The notes under the pieces: model-generated
Told to the model about the DNA's origin: nothing
What the model saw: only the letters and a program-made list of their open reading frames with translations
The model's database searches: none
Program-made: the position numbers and the translations under genes
Shown: positions 44,946 to 56,579 of the stretch, piece by piece
How positions within the stretch are numbered: the stretch's first letter is position 1
How the letters are laid out: every line of letters begins with the position of its first letter
From: Agarophyton chilense
Taxonomy: Eukaryota > Rhodophyta > Florideophyceae > Gracilariales > Gracilariaceae
Length of the DNA stretch: 64,000 nucleotides
NCBI GenBank assembly: GCA_030374765.1
Contig: JARGXX010000028.1
Location: forward strand, 62,001-126,000
Reading direction: 5' to 3'

Positions 44946-45986
44946 ATGGGTATCAAATATGACCATAGTCATGTGGTATCGCAGGCCAAGACCAAATTTG
45001 GGAGACGAGCAATCGAAGCCCGAATGCCTGAAGTTATTGAAACGCCGAAAACGCTGTTGGCCAGGAAAGGTCATGCAATGTCTGCTCTTGGTATTGCCCT
45101 ATTGAATGATCTTTGTTTGTTGAAGAAACCACTCTGTGAGAAATTGCAGCGAAAGAATGACTTGCTTCCTTTTGAGGCCGGTGGAGAAGCTCATCTACAA
45201 AATTTAGCTCGACTCAACGATTGCCCGCTTTTCTCTGTCGTCAATCACAACAAATAACGTCCCCACAACATTGTTTTTGGCCGTACTTTTGGGTACCGCA
45301 TACTAGATATGCTTGAGTTTGGCAACTCCAATTATACCGCTCTTGCAAAATTCCGAGCCCTGAAAAGTGCCCCTGGTTCCAATCCTATGCTTTTGTTTAA
45401 TTGAAATGACTTCGGCGCAACTGAAACTAACCAGACCATCCGCTCCCTTCTTCTGGATATATTTCGTGGTAATGATGATATACGTGGATTGAATCTGGAA
45501 GGGGTAGATCGGGTTGTCATATTCTCTTTGCGGGGGGTAGGAAAACTGATATTTCGACAATATGCTGTCCACCTTAGAAAGCAAAAGGACTCAAGACTTC
45601 CTTGGGTTGTTCTCAAAGAAGCAGGACCACGTTTTGATTTGGAGCTCAGGTGCTCAAGAATCGCTTCGGAGGCATTAATGAATAGCGATATGAAACGACC
45701 TCGAGACCCAGCATTTGCGCGTAAGGAGAAGAACGTTTCTCACGACAGTATGGGGGATAAAAAGGGTCGCATTCACCTTGGCAGACAAGACCTTATCAAG
45801 CTTGCGCTTGCTCGCATGAAAGGCTTAGGGAGGCAGCGACAAAATGTGGAGGCTGTTGTTGATGGTACCGATGATGCCAATACCGAAAAAGTTGAAGAGA
45901 TTTTGAAGCAAGCAGAAATCAAATTGGGTGACATTGAAGACATTGATCCGGCAAGCAAACGTCGGAAAGCCGAACCCCAATTATAA
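44946..45986 (+). pseudogene. RPF2: Ribosome production factor 2 (Brix-domain), with two in-frame stops
   Basis: RPF2 with RRS1 brings the 5S RNP into the pre-60S particle in the nucleolus. From the ATG at 44946 one uninterrupted frame covers the full family length (346 codons plus stop; yeast Rpf2 is 344). Landmarks in order are RMPEVIETPKTLLARKG, LCLLKKPLCEKLQRKNDLLPFE, DCPLFSVVNHNK, FGYRILDMLEFG, SLLLDIFRGND, GPRFDLELRCSRIASE, KNVSHDSMGDKKGRIHL and KLALARMKGLGRQR, then an acidic/basic tail. Two stops interrupt it: TAA 45255-45257, where a Lys is usual, and TGA 45402-45404. There is no frameshift. It is tail-to-tail with SBDS, 24 bp apart. Recent loss, recoding or sequence errors are the options. 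Confidence 0.85.
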
Positions 45987-46010
45987 TTTACAAAAGACAA
46001 TGATCAATTC

Positions 46011-46855
46011 TCATGTGAGTTGCTCATCGTTATCTTCGACGACAGCCATACTGAGAACATAAAAGGTTTCCTGTCCCTTTGTTTCTTCTCGGAGCACTTC
46101 AGCAATGACGCGAAAACTTCCAGGGTCAATAAGAATGATGCCATTATAATCTGCCTCTCAGTCTTCTAGCTCCCATGTCTTCACATGGTGCTTCAGTTTT
46201 TCTTTGACAGCTTTTTATCGTGATAAAGGTACGCTTAACTCCAATCGCATCTGAGCACGGCTTATCGGCATGTGATTCTGAAGTTCTTTTATAACAGTCT
46301 GTGCTTGTACCTGCAATGAAGGGAAAAACAATAGAGTTCGATTAGGTTATGTATCTCATCTGGTTTCGACGCATGCAAGAGATCTTCGGAGTTGCTTACT
46401 TTCGCGGCCTTGTTGGGAAGCACAGCATAATGCAATGTGTCCTTCATAGCTCGCTCGATGACTCCTACACTAAAAGGACGGTTTGTATCGGGATCAACGC
46501 ATTTCTCTGAGACAATAACAGCGATCTCATTGAATAGATTATCCGTCTAATACTGCCTCTTTCTTTCGTAAACATGTAGCTCTCCTTTTCGGGGAATCTC
46601 GTGCACGATTTCCTGAGTGTCTTCGGTCTTAAAAGTGTCTTTCAAGTCCTTGCTTTTGGCCAGAATTCCCTTTGACACATTGCTAAAAATGCTGGTAGTT
46701 TGCAAGACATCGTCTAACTCATTTTCATTTCCTTGGCGCAATGAAACTACTTTGTTCTTGTAGCAGGCTACCTCAAAGCGTTTTCCTTTTCGCTTCAGCC
46801 GCACTACTGCGATATTTGTGAGTCGCACCTGCGTCACCGGCTGCTTTAGACTCAT
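46011..46855 (-). pseudogene. SBDS: SBDS/SDO1 ribosome maturation protein, one intron, three in-frame stops
   Basis: SBDS works with the GTPase EFL1 to release eIF6 from late pre-60S subunits. Exon 1 (46855-46400) has VRLTNIAVVRLKRKGKRFEV, ACYKNKVVSLRQG, the SNVSKGILAKSKDL core, EIPRKGELHV, then EKCVDPDTNRPFSV and IERAMKD. The intron 46399-46311 (89 bp) has GTAAGC and TTGCAG ends and keeps phase 0. Exon 2 (46310-46011) has KELQNHMPISRAQMRLEL and IILIDPGSFR. The spliced length, 251 codons, equals the family (250 in human). Stops in frame are TAG 46547-46549, TAA 46215-46217 and TGA 46158-46160. The retained intron means it is not a processed copy. Confidence 0.85.
46311..46399 (-). other. SBDS intron (89 bp)
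   Basis: Donor AAA|GTAAGC and acceptor CATTGCAG|GTA. Joining the ends restores the conserved SBDS reading in phase 0, so this is a genuine spliceosomal intron. Confidence 0.85.
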
Positions 46856-47610
46856 TTAATTTTTTCTGAAGCTGTGGCCGCGAAAGTAACTTCAGTTTCA
46901 CGCGTACCCTTCCTGAAACTTATGGCGCCGCCAAAATTATCAACCACCGTCTCGCCCGCCGCAACGAAGATGGATCCCTGATCCACATGCAAGTGTTATG
47001 GGGTTAATCTTTTCTTTTCATGACGCATCAAATGGTGCCAGCCGGGGATGGCCAAACAATTGGATGCCCCTCTCCAATAAACAGTTTTCTTTTTTTTTGC
47101 AGAGCGTCGGCACTGTTCCATGGGTGTGCCTTACGGGTGGGCAAGGTTCTTTCGAAAGCATACACGTGTCCCTGTCGAGTTTCAAATTTTAACTTCTGAT
47201 ACAATCCAGTTGTTGTTATTGGAAGGTTTTACAGGAGGAAGGAGAAGGCTGAGTTTCGAGTTGCAAATGATTGTTCGGTTGGGGGGTCTGCCTATCTTTT
47301 TAGAGTCCTTTACCCAGTACGGGCCCTAGTGGCGCCCTTTTATAGACCGCGCTACGGCGAAATACAGGTCATCAATTTGGATATTTGGTCCCAAGGACCC
47401 AATATTCGAATTGTGTTCTACATGTTCCTGTTCTATTCGGGACAGCACGTGCACAGCCCGTTACGGCACGAACACAGCTCTTTCCCGTCGCTATATTTCC
47501 AACGGTTGTCACAAAAACATTGAAATGCTGGGTTTTCTCTGATCGAAACAACGTAACATGATTCGTGTAGCGTAACTAGTCTGTCTAGTTTTACAACTAA
47601 TCAACAAACT
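46856..47610. other. No supported gene
   Basis: This is upstream of SBDS. Short plus-strand frames at 46998-47523 have no recognisable content. Confidence 0.4.
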
Positions 47611-50250
47611 CTAAGGGTCTAAACGCCCAGCTTGGCCTCATATGAGGCCAGTTCTATTTTCCAGAAAATTTCTAAAAAATGCTGGTTTCATACTGTAGTG
47701 GCGTATTCTATTTTCAAAGTAAAACACTAATTTTCTAATCATGTCCTACCTGCTTTAAAATGCATTTTTTAGACATTTGTCTTTACTAACACCAGTTCAG
47801 TGGTTTCAAAACCGCTCGAAAACTGATAAACAAAGGTTCAACCCTTGCTGAGCTAATTGTAACTCGAAAACTCTTACGGGTGCTCGACTAATTCTAAAAT
47901 TTATTATAGTTTACGAACGAATTTCAATTATTTTCAAAACCAGACAAAAGGAGGGGACACCTTGTAAAGTGATAGTTTCGAGAAAGAAAATAATATATAT
48001 AGCGAATTGAATAGAGCAGATTAGATTGCTTCAGTAATTAAAGACATTAGAACTTTTATTTTATTCCTTTAAAACATGCTTCTCCGAAAGCTTAAATACG
48101 ACTTATGACACATTAAAATCAGTATTGATGACCAAATCTGGTCCGGAATATGGCAAATGTCACGCAAATGATCTATAAAACAATAAAAAACGGATCCCCT
48201 GAAATATTCATAAACATTCTTGTCATTTTGATTATTTTTTCATTCAAATTTTTTTAATTTGTAAGTAGTTGTTACGGACTTTTCATCGTCCTTGATATGA
48301 TTAAAACATTTAAAAACCATCTAATCACATTTGTTTATTATATATATTTATGTAATTAGTGCCAGTATCAGCCATATATGAGTTATTTATTTCTTCTTCC
48401 TCTTTAAATTTTCTTTTCATATTGTGAGTAGTTTCTTATTTTTTATCTATTAATCCGTCTGCGAGACTACCATAAAAATTATGCTGTGTGAGATTCAATG
48501 TGTTTCCGTGTGAACCCTTGTAGAGATCCCAATCCTCAACCACGCGCATTGCAAGCAAAGAAGTATTCATCCTAAAAGACCATTATTTCATTTTGAACTT
48601 CTATTTTATATTAAGACCATCTTAAATTGATTTGTGATGACTATCAATTTGAGAAAAACAAGAATGGTTTTATCACAAACATCTGGAATAGAAATATAAA
48701 GTAAAAATTTTTGTTATTCCATCAGATTTTCTTCATCTTTTAAGGGAAATGACAGTTCTTGGTTGGGTACTACTACAAACGCTTATGAACTATATTCTCT
48801 TCTAGTTCACCTAGAGCACAGAAATCATTTTTAGATCCAATTCTTGCAGTTTCGAGATCATGACACTTGTTGGCTCCGTACCGTCATCTTTAGTTCGGAA
48901 AAAGGTTTCTTAGAAAACCTTCTGGTGGCTGTTTATATAACTCTAATACATTTCATTTCTCTTTTTAAATTTTCTCCGACTGAATCAAGAAATGCAAAAT
49001 GTTAATCGGCATAAAAAATTGGATCATTCGGGAATTAACTTTTCAGCAGTCTCATTAAAACAGCTGTTCCATGCACATGTTACGATTCAAATGGCAGCAC
49101 ATCTGGTTGCCTAGCTTCTACTGTTATTATAATTTAAGAATAATTATATTTATTGTACAACAGAATGTCCTTAATTCATAACCATTTTCAGGTTTCCTGT
49201 TAGGAGCAGTGTAGTGTGGACGGTTTGTGTTTGCAGAGCCCATATCAACGTGACATACCTTTTCCACCGCAAAATGTGTGTGATGGAGTTACAAAAGCTT
49301 TTCCATTGTCATTAACAGCGTTCAAAAAGTCATACATACATTAATACCAGGCTTCTCCTCAGTCTTGATCTTTTCAGAGCCACTGAAAATGATGCATTGT
49401 CGTATTTCTTCTAAAAGATTGCGTGAAATGATCTTTTCCAGATGCAGAAAGTCAATGTATTTTGAAAACGTGTCGCCAGACCAAACTGATCTTTCAATTG
49501 AAAATTCGAAGACAGTCATCAACACCATCAACCCGAAATACTTCAAAATGTTACACACTGTACTGCTTTTCTAAACCTTTTTCTTTTAGCAGAGAGCTGG
49601 TAGATCGAACAATTTTATCGGAATGAGCTACAACAAACATCCACATAAAAACATCATGTAAATAGAGTTCCGAGGGCGCATGAATGGCGGAGATGGAGAT
49701 ACAATCTCCAAAAGCTGCCGCGAATTTACATTTATACACATGAACTTGACCATTCCGAGTCCAGGATACATTTTTCGTTGTCGATTTGGTTGAATGACCT
49801 TTCACGAAACTGTCTTGCATGTCACGGTAGAGCAGCTCGACGGATTAATCTAATGACTGTCATCTTCATCCGTGACAGTATGCTGCTCTTCATTGTTCGA
49901 AACTTTGTTAGTAATAGCACCACCATTTATCTCCACTTTCAGATTCGAGTTGAACGCTTCTTGAGCATTTCACTGAACAGTAGAATGATCCTCTGGTTTC
50001 ATTTTACAATTTTTGGGAGTTCTTTTTGACAGCAACCTCAACTCTTGTAACAATTCCGCATACAAGTTTCGTCTTCCGTTGTTTGCCAAAGAAGCGTTCA
50101 CAATCGCTCTCTGATGAGACGAGATGTGCGTGGGCGTTTACTCTGTTTTCCGCTACTCGTCAGGGATCAATAGATGGTAATCCATCGGCTACATTTCTAT
50201 CAAGGTTTAATAATATAAGAAGTGCAAAGCTCGAAAACCCTGGCTGGCTA
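47611..50250 (-). mobile_element. Degenerate DNA transposon, copy 2 (piggyBac-like?)
   Basis: The left end GGGTCTAAACGCCCAGCTTGG with GGCCTCATATGAGGCC (47637-47652) matches the palindrome family. The body matches the 34.8-37.3 kb copy. Two minus-strand frames are still readable: 49551-49820 (FVKGHSTKSTTKNVSWTRNG) and 49322-49558 (ILKYFGLMVLMTVFEFSIER, then VWSGDTFSKY). The second resembles the start of the piggyBac-type DDE domain (E-I-L-x-F-x-G-I..ER..W). The right boundary is not defined. Confidence 0.4.
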
Positions 50251-50559
50251 TGATAAAATCTTCGTATGAAATCAAGAAGTGATTACTGAGAAACCTGTTA
50301 TAACCAGATGATTTCATGGCACCATTTTTACCACAAAATATTTTCGGGTGCATCGAGTGTTTTCAAAGGTCACATTGATGATAATGCAAACTTCGAAGCT
50401 CAAGATAGTCAAGCATGCGAAGAATAAAATCTTTTGTCTTCATCTTGAGTGCTTCGACCTGGAAAGTTTTTCCCATGATGTGTAAATCACAGTGGAATGA
50501 TGAGAACACGATTTCACAACTTGTCTCACTGAAATTACAGTTGCCCTCTGTCGTAAGGA

Positions 50560-51250
50560 GAAATTGATGTATTAAAGTACAATCAAACGCGCATAATTCT
50601 GTGAAGTATTGACTTGAGTTCGTTTTTCTCCTCTCAGTCTCTGTTACTCTGTTCTTTTATATTGCTTTAAAGCTCTTCTAAATTGTTCTAGACGTAAAAC
50701 ATTTTGTTCTAAGATAGTTTTGCCTTATCTCCGAGAGGTTGTATAGAAGCTTCTAGAGGTTTCTACATACGTCTATTACATACCGCAGTGGCCAATTGCA
50801 TTCTGGAACCTCCTAGAGGTTTCGAAAACGCCCCTTTCCAACTTTAAAACTGCTTAAGCCCGAGTGTTTGCATAAGTCGAGCCTTAGTAAATATATCGGG
50901 CACCATGTTGTCTGTAGGGCAGTATTTGATGTCCATAAAATTTTGCTGCACACATTTTTCATCATAAAAATGCGTAATGACAATGAGTTTCGAGTTTTCA
51001 TGACTCTAAAATTTTGGAAATAGATATTGCTGACTGATAGTTTAGAAACATAGTTACTGGTGTTCTTTTGGGATCAATCATTTCATAACTTAATTTTGAG
51101 AGCCATTTCACTTCTTCAAATGCTTCACATAATGCAATCCAGTCGGCTTCCGTACTTTATAAAGAAACACAGATTTGCTTACGACTATTCCAAAATGTAA
51201 AATGGTCTCCATAGTAGTCAATATGTCCTGGAATTGGCTTTTGCTCTTCC
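50560..51250 (-). mobile_element. Copia remnant: RNase H end and 3' LTR
   Basis: The minus strand between 51230 and 50820 reads as a Copia RNase H: FTFWNSRKQICVSL, STEADWIALCEAFEEVKWL, then an NYQSAIS motif equivalent to NQSAI, with stops. A purine tract (GGAAAGGGGCG) at about 50835-50845 leads into an LTR-like stretch with TATAAAAG (minus strand, about 50650). Confidence 0.5.
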
Positions 51251-51299
51251 GAATGTTCCCAAATTGTATCTATAGCTATTTCTACAGTGATGCATTCTT

Positions 51300-52240
51300 T
51301 CCAGGTATATAAAAGATACAAATCTTTTGTTTTCTACTGGGTGTAGGGTTTTCTGAATCAGTTTCACCCGGAGCTGAAGCAGCCAGAACTGATATGCGCT
51401 GACTATCGTTAACGTTTGCGTTTGCCATGAGCATGAAAGCGGTGGGAGCTTCTGATAGTTTGCAGCTATGAGCATGGGATTTGAACTTCGAAACCTGGGC
51501 CTAAAGGCTCGACTCAAAAATTTGGAACGACTCGGCAGAACCTCGTTTTATGTTGAGCAGAGAGATAAAGTCTTGATAAGCGTCCGTAACTACAGCCAAA
51601 TAATCTCTTTTGTAGACAGTGTGCACAATAGTTTTCACACCTGCGGCCGAATTAATGACAGATTCCGAGATTGATTGGTACATATCGCAGGCATAACCGT
51701 AAAGATGCGATTTAAGCATATTAGGTGGAATATCATAAGGTTTTTTTTTCTGCTAGCGTCCGGGAGCCTATCATGTAATGACTTTAAGAGAGCGACTTGA
51801 GCAACAAATTGGCGTTGCGGACCCTTTCCATCGGTCCACGGAACAATGCGGATATCCCAGGCGAAACGAGATCTGGAAGGTAAATCATTGGAGAAGTGTC
51901 CTGGGCCCATAACTATAAAGGCGAAGGGTCTTGAGGAAGCGTTCAAGATTGTAGAGTAGTTTATATGTGTGGTGGTTATCGTTCTCTCCCGTCGGGAGAC
52001 GGAAGCGTAGTGTAATTCTGGCTTGAGTACCGGCCATGTAGCATCCTCTCCTAGTTGTCACGACCAAATGATACGTAATAATTTTAAGAAGTCGAATGCA
52101 ACGTACTAACATTGGGAGCGTAAATGCAACGTACTGAATTGCCGTGCTGACAAAATCGATAGTGCAAAAAAAATATCTACTTACGATAAGCGACCACGCG
52201 AACATAGCAGCTAATGCAATAGGCAATTCATAGAGCCTGC
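51300..52240 (-). mobile_element. Copia-2-type remnant: 5' LTR, primer site and gag
   Basis: The primer site GTTATGGGCCCAG lies at 51901-51913 (minus) with the ATG at 51910 inside it. The gag that follows is homologous to that of Copia-2 (SRSRFAWDIRIVPWTDGKG, then LKSHLYGYACDMYQSISESV, then in another frame DSQRISVLAASAPGE near 51370). The presumed LTR is 51914 to about 52240. It is joined to RNase H of a different Copia lineage near 51300, so the two fragments form a chimera or a nested truncation. Confidence 0.6.
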
Positions 52241-52259
52241 CCCTGATTTAAAATTTTAT

Positions 52260-52796
52260 TTAACGTCTGTCATAGACTCTGAGGTTTAGTTATGCGCTGC
52301 GAGGATGCTGGTAGAAAAGTCGTCGGTCCTGCAGAACGGCGGAAGTTTCCTCACTATGTACGGTAGTTGAATGTTGAGGGAGTTGAGCAGGATAAGGGCG
52401 TGGTCCGGTATTCTGCTGAGGGCGTCCGGCACGATATTCCGTTTTCCAGGGATGTGATGGACTTCAAAGAAATGTTCCTAGATTTCGTCCAACCATGTAC
52501 ATTGTCTGCCGCTGAGCTTTGGCTTGGACTGTTGCTATAGAATGGGGTCATAGCCGCGGTGTGCGATGGACCGGCGGACGCGTAGGTACTGGCTCAACAC
52601 ACGCATAACTTTCACGAGAGCCAAAGCTTCTGTTCTCTCGTGTCGCAGTTGTTCTCGGTGGGGGAATAGGCTTTGAGTGAGGAAGCCGACCGATACCGGC
52701 TTGGGATTAGGTTGATCCAATGGCGTATTTCGAGGCTTCGACAGCCCCTATGAACGGCTTCGAGGCGTCAGAGTGGGCGAGAATGGAGTTGGATGT
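52260..52796 (-). pseudogene. Element C (Ty3) RNase H fragment
   Basis: Readable motifs are SNSILAHSDASKPF, then VGFLTQSLFPHREQLRHE with EALALVKVMRVLSQYL, and VHHIPGKRNIVPDALSR. It continues the reading left at 57494-57728 once Copia-1 is taken out. Confidence 0.75.
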
Positions 52797-52801
52797 AAAT
52801 G

Positions 52802-53062
52802 CTCTTATGGTAGATGCAGAAGTTGTTTCGTCGAAGCTACCGACGTTTTACTGTTGCTGTGTTGCGCGGCTATGGTCTTAAGTACTACTCATTCTAGCTA
52901 CTTGGCCTCCAGCCTTCTAGTCACCCAAAATCCAGAATGTAGTGCTGCACCGTACCAGTGCTCTTAATTGAGCGCAGTTTAGAAGCCATACGTCCGTATC
53001 GGAAAACAGTGGCCAAACGTCCATCTTGGACCGTCGGGGCCGAACGTCCAGATCGGACAACA
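52802..53062 (-). repeat. Copia-1 3' LTR
   Basis: In the element sense it begins TGTTGTCCGA and ends CATAAGAG. The pol frame reads into it. Confidence 0.85.
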
Positions 53063-53068
53063 CTTCCC

Positions 53069-54624
53069 TGCTTCCTACAACGAGCTGAATTGTGCAAGAC
53101 ATTCTGAGTACTTTCTCCACCATCTATCATTCCCATTTGCAGGTCCTTTCCAACATGCTTGTGCAGCCATCTCTTCAAAGCCTTTGTGAAAACATCGGCT
53201 TTCATTTCACTTGTCGCAATGTACTCAATGCGAACTTCTCCTTTTCGTGGTGTGTCACGAACCAAGTGGTACTTCACATCTATGTGTTTCGTGCGTTCAT
53301 TGCACACCTCATCTCGGGAAAGACAGATCATTCCTTGATTGTCCCCGTACAACGGAGTTGGTCCATTCTGTAGCGCTTGGAATTCCTTAAACAGTCTTCG
53401 CAGCCATACCGCTTCTCATACGGCAAACGACATTGCCACGTACTCTGCCTCCAACGTTGACTGCGCGACAACAGTCTGTTTCTTGCTTCTCCAAGCAATC
53501 GGTCCACCCGCATACATGAAAACAAAACCACTTGTAGACTTCCTGTCTACTCTATCACCACCAAAATCAGCGTCCAAGTAGCCAATCAACGTTCCATGGG
53601 TCTCAGAACCATAAGTGATGCATTGCCTGCGAGTTGTATGTAAGTACTTCAAGATATTAATGGCTGCTTTCCACAATGTTTTGTTGTACTTGCTCATGTA
53701 TCTTGCGAGAAATCCAACCGAGAAGGCAATATCTGGCCTCATTGTATTTGCTAGATGCATCAGAGCCCCTACCAATTCTTGATAGGGCATATATTCCTCC
53801 CCTTCTGATACCTCTGCCTTCTGTAGGTTCGCTGTGTCCGGCAATGGAACGTGAACAGGCTTGCAGTTGACAATTTGGAACCTCTCAGAAAGATTATCCA
53901 TCATCGGAGAGTTGTGAATCCGTACTGTACTTTCTTCCTTCCAGTGATCAACCACAATTCCAAGGAACTTCTTCGGCGTTTCTTCCGTTCGCAGCTCTAC
54001 CTTGGTTCTCAGCTCTGCCAGAAACCCAACCAGCCGCTCACGATTGCGTCCTGCCACCAATCCGTCGTCCACATACATCAGTATCCAGATCCTTTGGTGT
54101 CCATTTCCATGGATGAATAGTTCTGGGTCAGCCTCCGACACCTTGCACCCCATGGCGAGTAGAATAGCCGCGTACTTCTTCCGCCACGCCCTTGATGCCT
54201 GCCGAAGACCGTACACCGCCTTGTATAGCTGATATACGTAGTCCTCTCTGCCTTCCTGGACAAACCCTTGCGGCTGTGACATGTACAGCGTCTCTTCCAG
54301 ATCACCATACAAAAATGCAGTACAAACATCGAACTGTATCTTTTCCAGTCTCAGTGAAGCGATGATTGCAAGCAAGGCACGCAAAGTGGCATATCGAACC
54401 ACTGGGGCAAACAGTTCGGTGTAGTCAATTCCTTCTCGTTGATTGAAGCCTCTTGCCTCCAGCCGGGCCCGGTACCGGGCTACACGGCCTTGTTCATCGC
54501 GTTTCTTGTAGTACACCCAGCGATTGTCCAATGTTCTACACTCCGTAGGAGGCTTAACCAACTTCCACACACTCCTGCATTCCATGTTATTCATCTCATC
54601 CTGCATCGCAGCCACCCAGAGCTA
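53069..54624 (-). pseudogene. Copia-1 reverse transcriptase and RNase H
   Basis: RT motifs are VWKLVKPP, RYRARLEARGFNQREGIDY, FAPVVRYATLRALLA, FDVCTAFLYGDLEE, the AVYGLRQASRAW box and the catalytic ILMYVDDGLV. RNase H follows with YLDADFGGDRVDRKSTSG, TLEAEYVAMS, then after a TGA stop at 53416 LYGDNQGMI and ERTKHIDVKYHLVRD. All are in one frame. Confidence 0.9.
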
Positions 54625-56577
54625 TTTTTCAGAGCCATTCATAGCTTCTAGAAAGGTATCTGGTTCCTCTATATCGTCTGCACCAAGAATAGATCGTGCC
54701 AGGAGTGCAGTGGCTGCATCGGGCATAAAGAGTGACGTTTGCTTGCGAGCACGCGTTGACTTTCTCGGCTCAGGTGGGTAGTGTGTCACCAGCTCAGAAT
54801 CGTAGCTATACTTTGACACAGCATCTTCAAACGTCTCTTCAGGTTCCGACTTGATGACTACAGAAGCGTTGGTGGTCTGGTGATTCTTCTTGACCTTGCT
54901 CTCAACCTTGCCCACACAATGCGAAACATTGCGCACTTCATGCAATTTATGTGTGTCATCACTCTCCCCTGTCGACTTGTCCCATCCTACAACCATACAT
55001 CCTTGGAGACGGTGGACTTGCGCGTCTCTGGATGGAAGACTTTGTAACATTTTCCTTTAGCGTAGCCCACGAGGATTCCCTTCACCGCTCTTTCTTCATA
55101 CTTGCTCGCGTGCTTCCTCGTCTCCTTAGGAATATGAACAAAACCTTGTGCGTCAAACGTGCGAAGATGCGCAATGTTGGGTTTGCGACCCGTGAATGCT
55201 TCGTAGAGCGTAATGTTCTGTCCATCACTGGTGCTGGTGGACGTGCGATTGCGGAGATAGTTGGCAGTGTTCACCGCATCTTCCCACAGTTGCTTCTTAT
55301 ACGGTGTGCCCTTCATTTCAGAAAGCATGGTTCGCGGTTTGTCATTCATAGTGCGGTTCAGACGCTCTGCCTTCCCGTTTGACCCCGGATTATAGGCAGT
55401 AGTCGTCTCAATCTTGACACCCTTGCCTTTCAACCAAGCCGTGAAGGATTGACACACATACTCTCCTGCGTTATCAAACCGAAACCGCTTCAACTGATGT
55501 TCAGATTGTGTCTCTAGCTCTTCAACCATTTCCTTGACTGCCGCCTCAACGTCCGAACGACGCTTGACAAATCGCACAAGAGAAAGCTCTCTTTTATCGT
55601 CGTCGATCGTGACGCAGTAGACCGCACCAGACAGAGACGGGTGCGGCATAGGTCCCATCACTTCTGAGTGGAGTAGTTCCATGACCTTCTTGGCCTGATT
55701 CTCCGCGCCTAGTGCTTTCCGAGACACACGTGCAGATTTTCCAACTGCACATGGCTCACAGAAGCCTATGTCAGACACTATAGACATTCCAACATCTTCT
55801 ACAACCTTCAGAGTCCTTCGCATCGCATCAGCACCAGGATGCCCAAGTCGCTTGTGCCACAGTATGGTAGAGTCCTTGCTTGCCTTTGAAATAAATGCCG
55901 ACTCTTTGGACATAGAACGGAACACCATCTCGTAGAGACCTGTCTTGATTTCTATACCAGAGGCCATGATATCGCCCGTTCGTTCATTGATTCCCAGACA
56001 CAGTCCGTTCCCCAGCTGATCAGACTTGAAAACGATAGAGCAGCCCTTACGGCGAATGACACTCACCGATAAAATGTTGCACATTAGGTCCGGTACGTAC
56101 TGAACATCTTCTAGCAATATCTGTTTCTCATTCCCGAAACAAACGCCTCTGCAATGCACATCACCTTCACCTCGAATGATGACGGTTTGAACATTACCGA
56201 CCGCAATCTCCTTCTTCTTTGGAGCCCGAAGCTCCCCTGCGAAGATGTGCGCACTGTTGGCCATGTGCTTCGTGGCACCAGAGTCCAAGTACCATTTGTG
56301 TTCTCCCATGGTAGACTCTTTCTTTCCAGAGGCCATATCTGCTTCAATGAATGAAACCCAGTCATTTTCGTCTGCCTTGTCGTCAGATACTTGGGCCCTC
56401 TTCTGCTTCCCGGCGCCCTTCGAAGACGCCCCGTCCTTCTTGACGTAGTTCTCGCTACGCGGGTTCTTTCTGCAAAAGCGTTTGATGTGTCCTTTTCCGT
56501 TACAGAAGAAACAGGTTGTGTCCTTGTTCGATGTTGACCCTCGAACGTGAAATGAAGTCCCACTACTGTTGCCAGCC
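54625..56577 (-). pseudogene. Copia-1 zinc knuckle, protease and integrase
   Basis: In order: the CCHC knuckle CFFCNGKGHIKRFC, protease WYLDSGATKHM, the pre-integrase ILWHKRLGHPG..CEPC zinc site, and the integrase core. The second and third catalytic acids are present (RFDNAGEY, NGKAERLNR), but the first position reads HSEVMGP, where the family has Asp. A frameshift lies at about 54990-55000, after STVSKDV. Confidence 0.85.
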
Positions 56578-56579
56578 GA

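Noticed and set aside
45303-45616. Minus-strand frames opposite RPF2
   Set aside because: They are shadows of the well-supported RPF2 frame.
44946-46855. An altered genetic code reading stops as sense
   Set aside because: All three stop codons occur inside the two genes, while other genes here end at normal stops, so no single reassignment fits.
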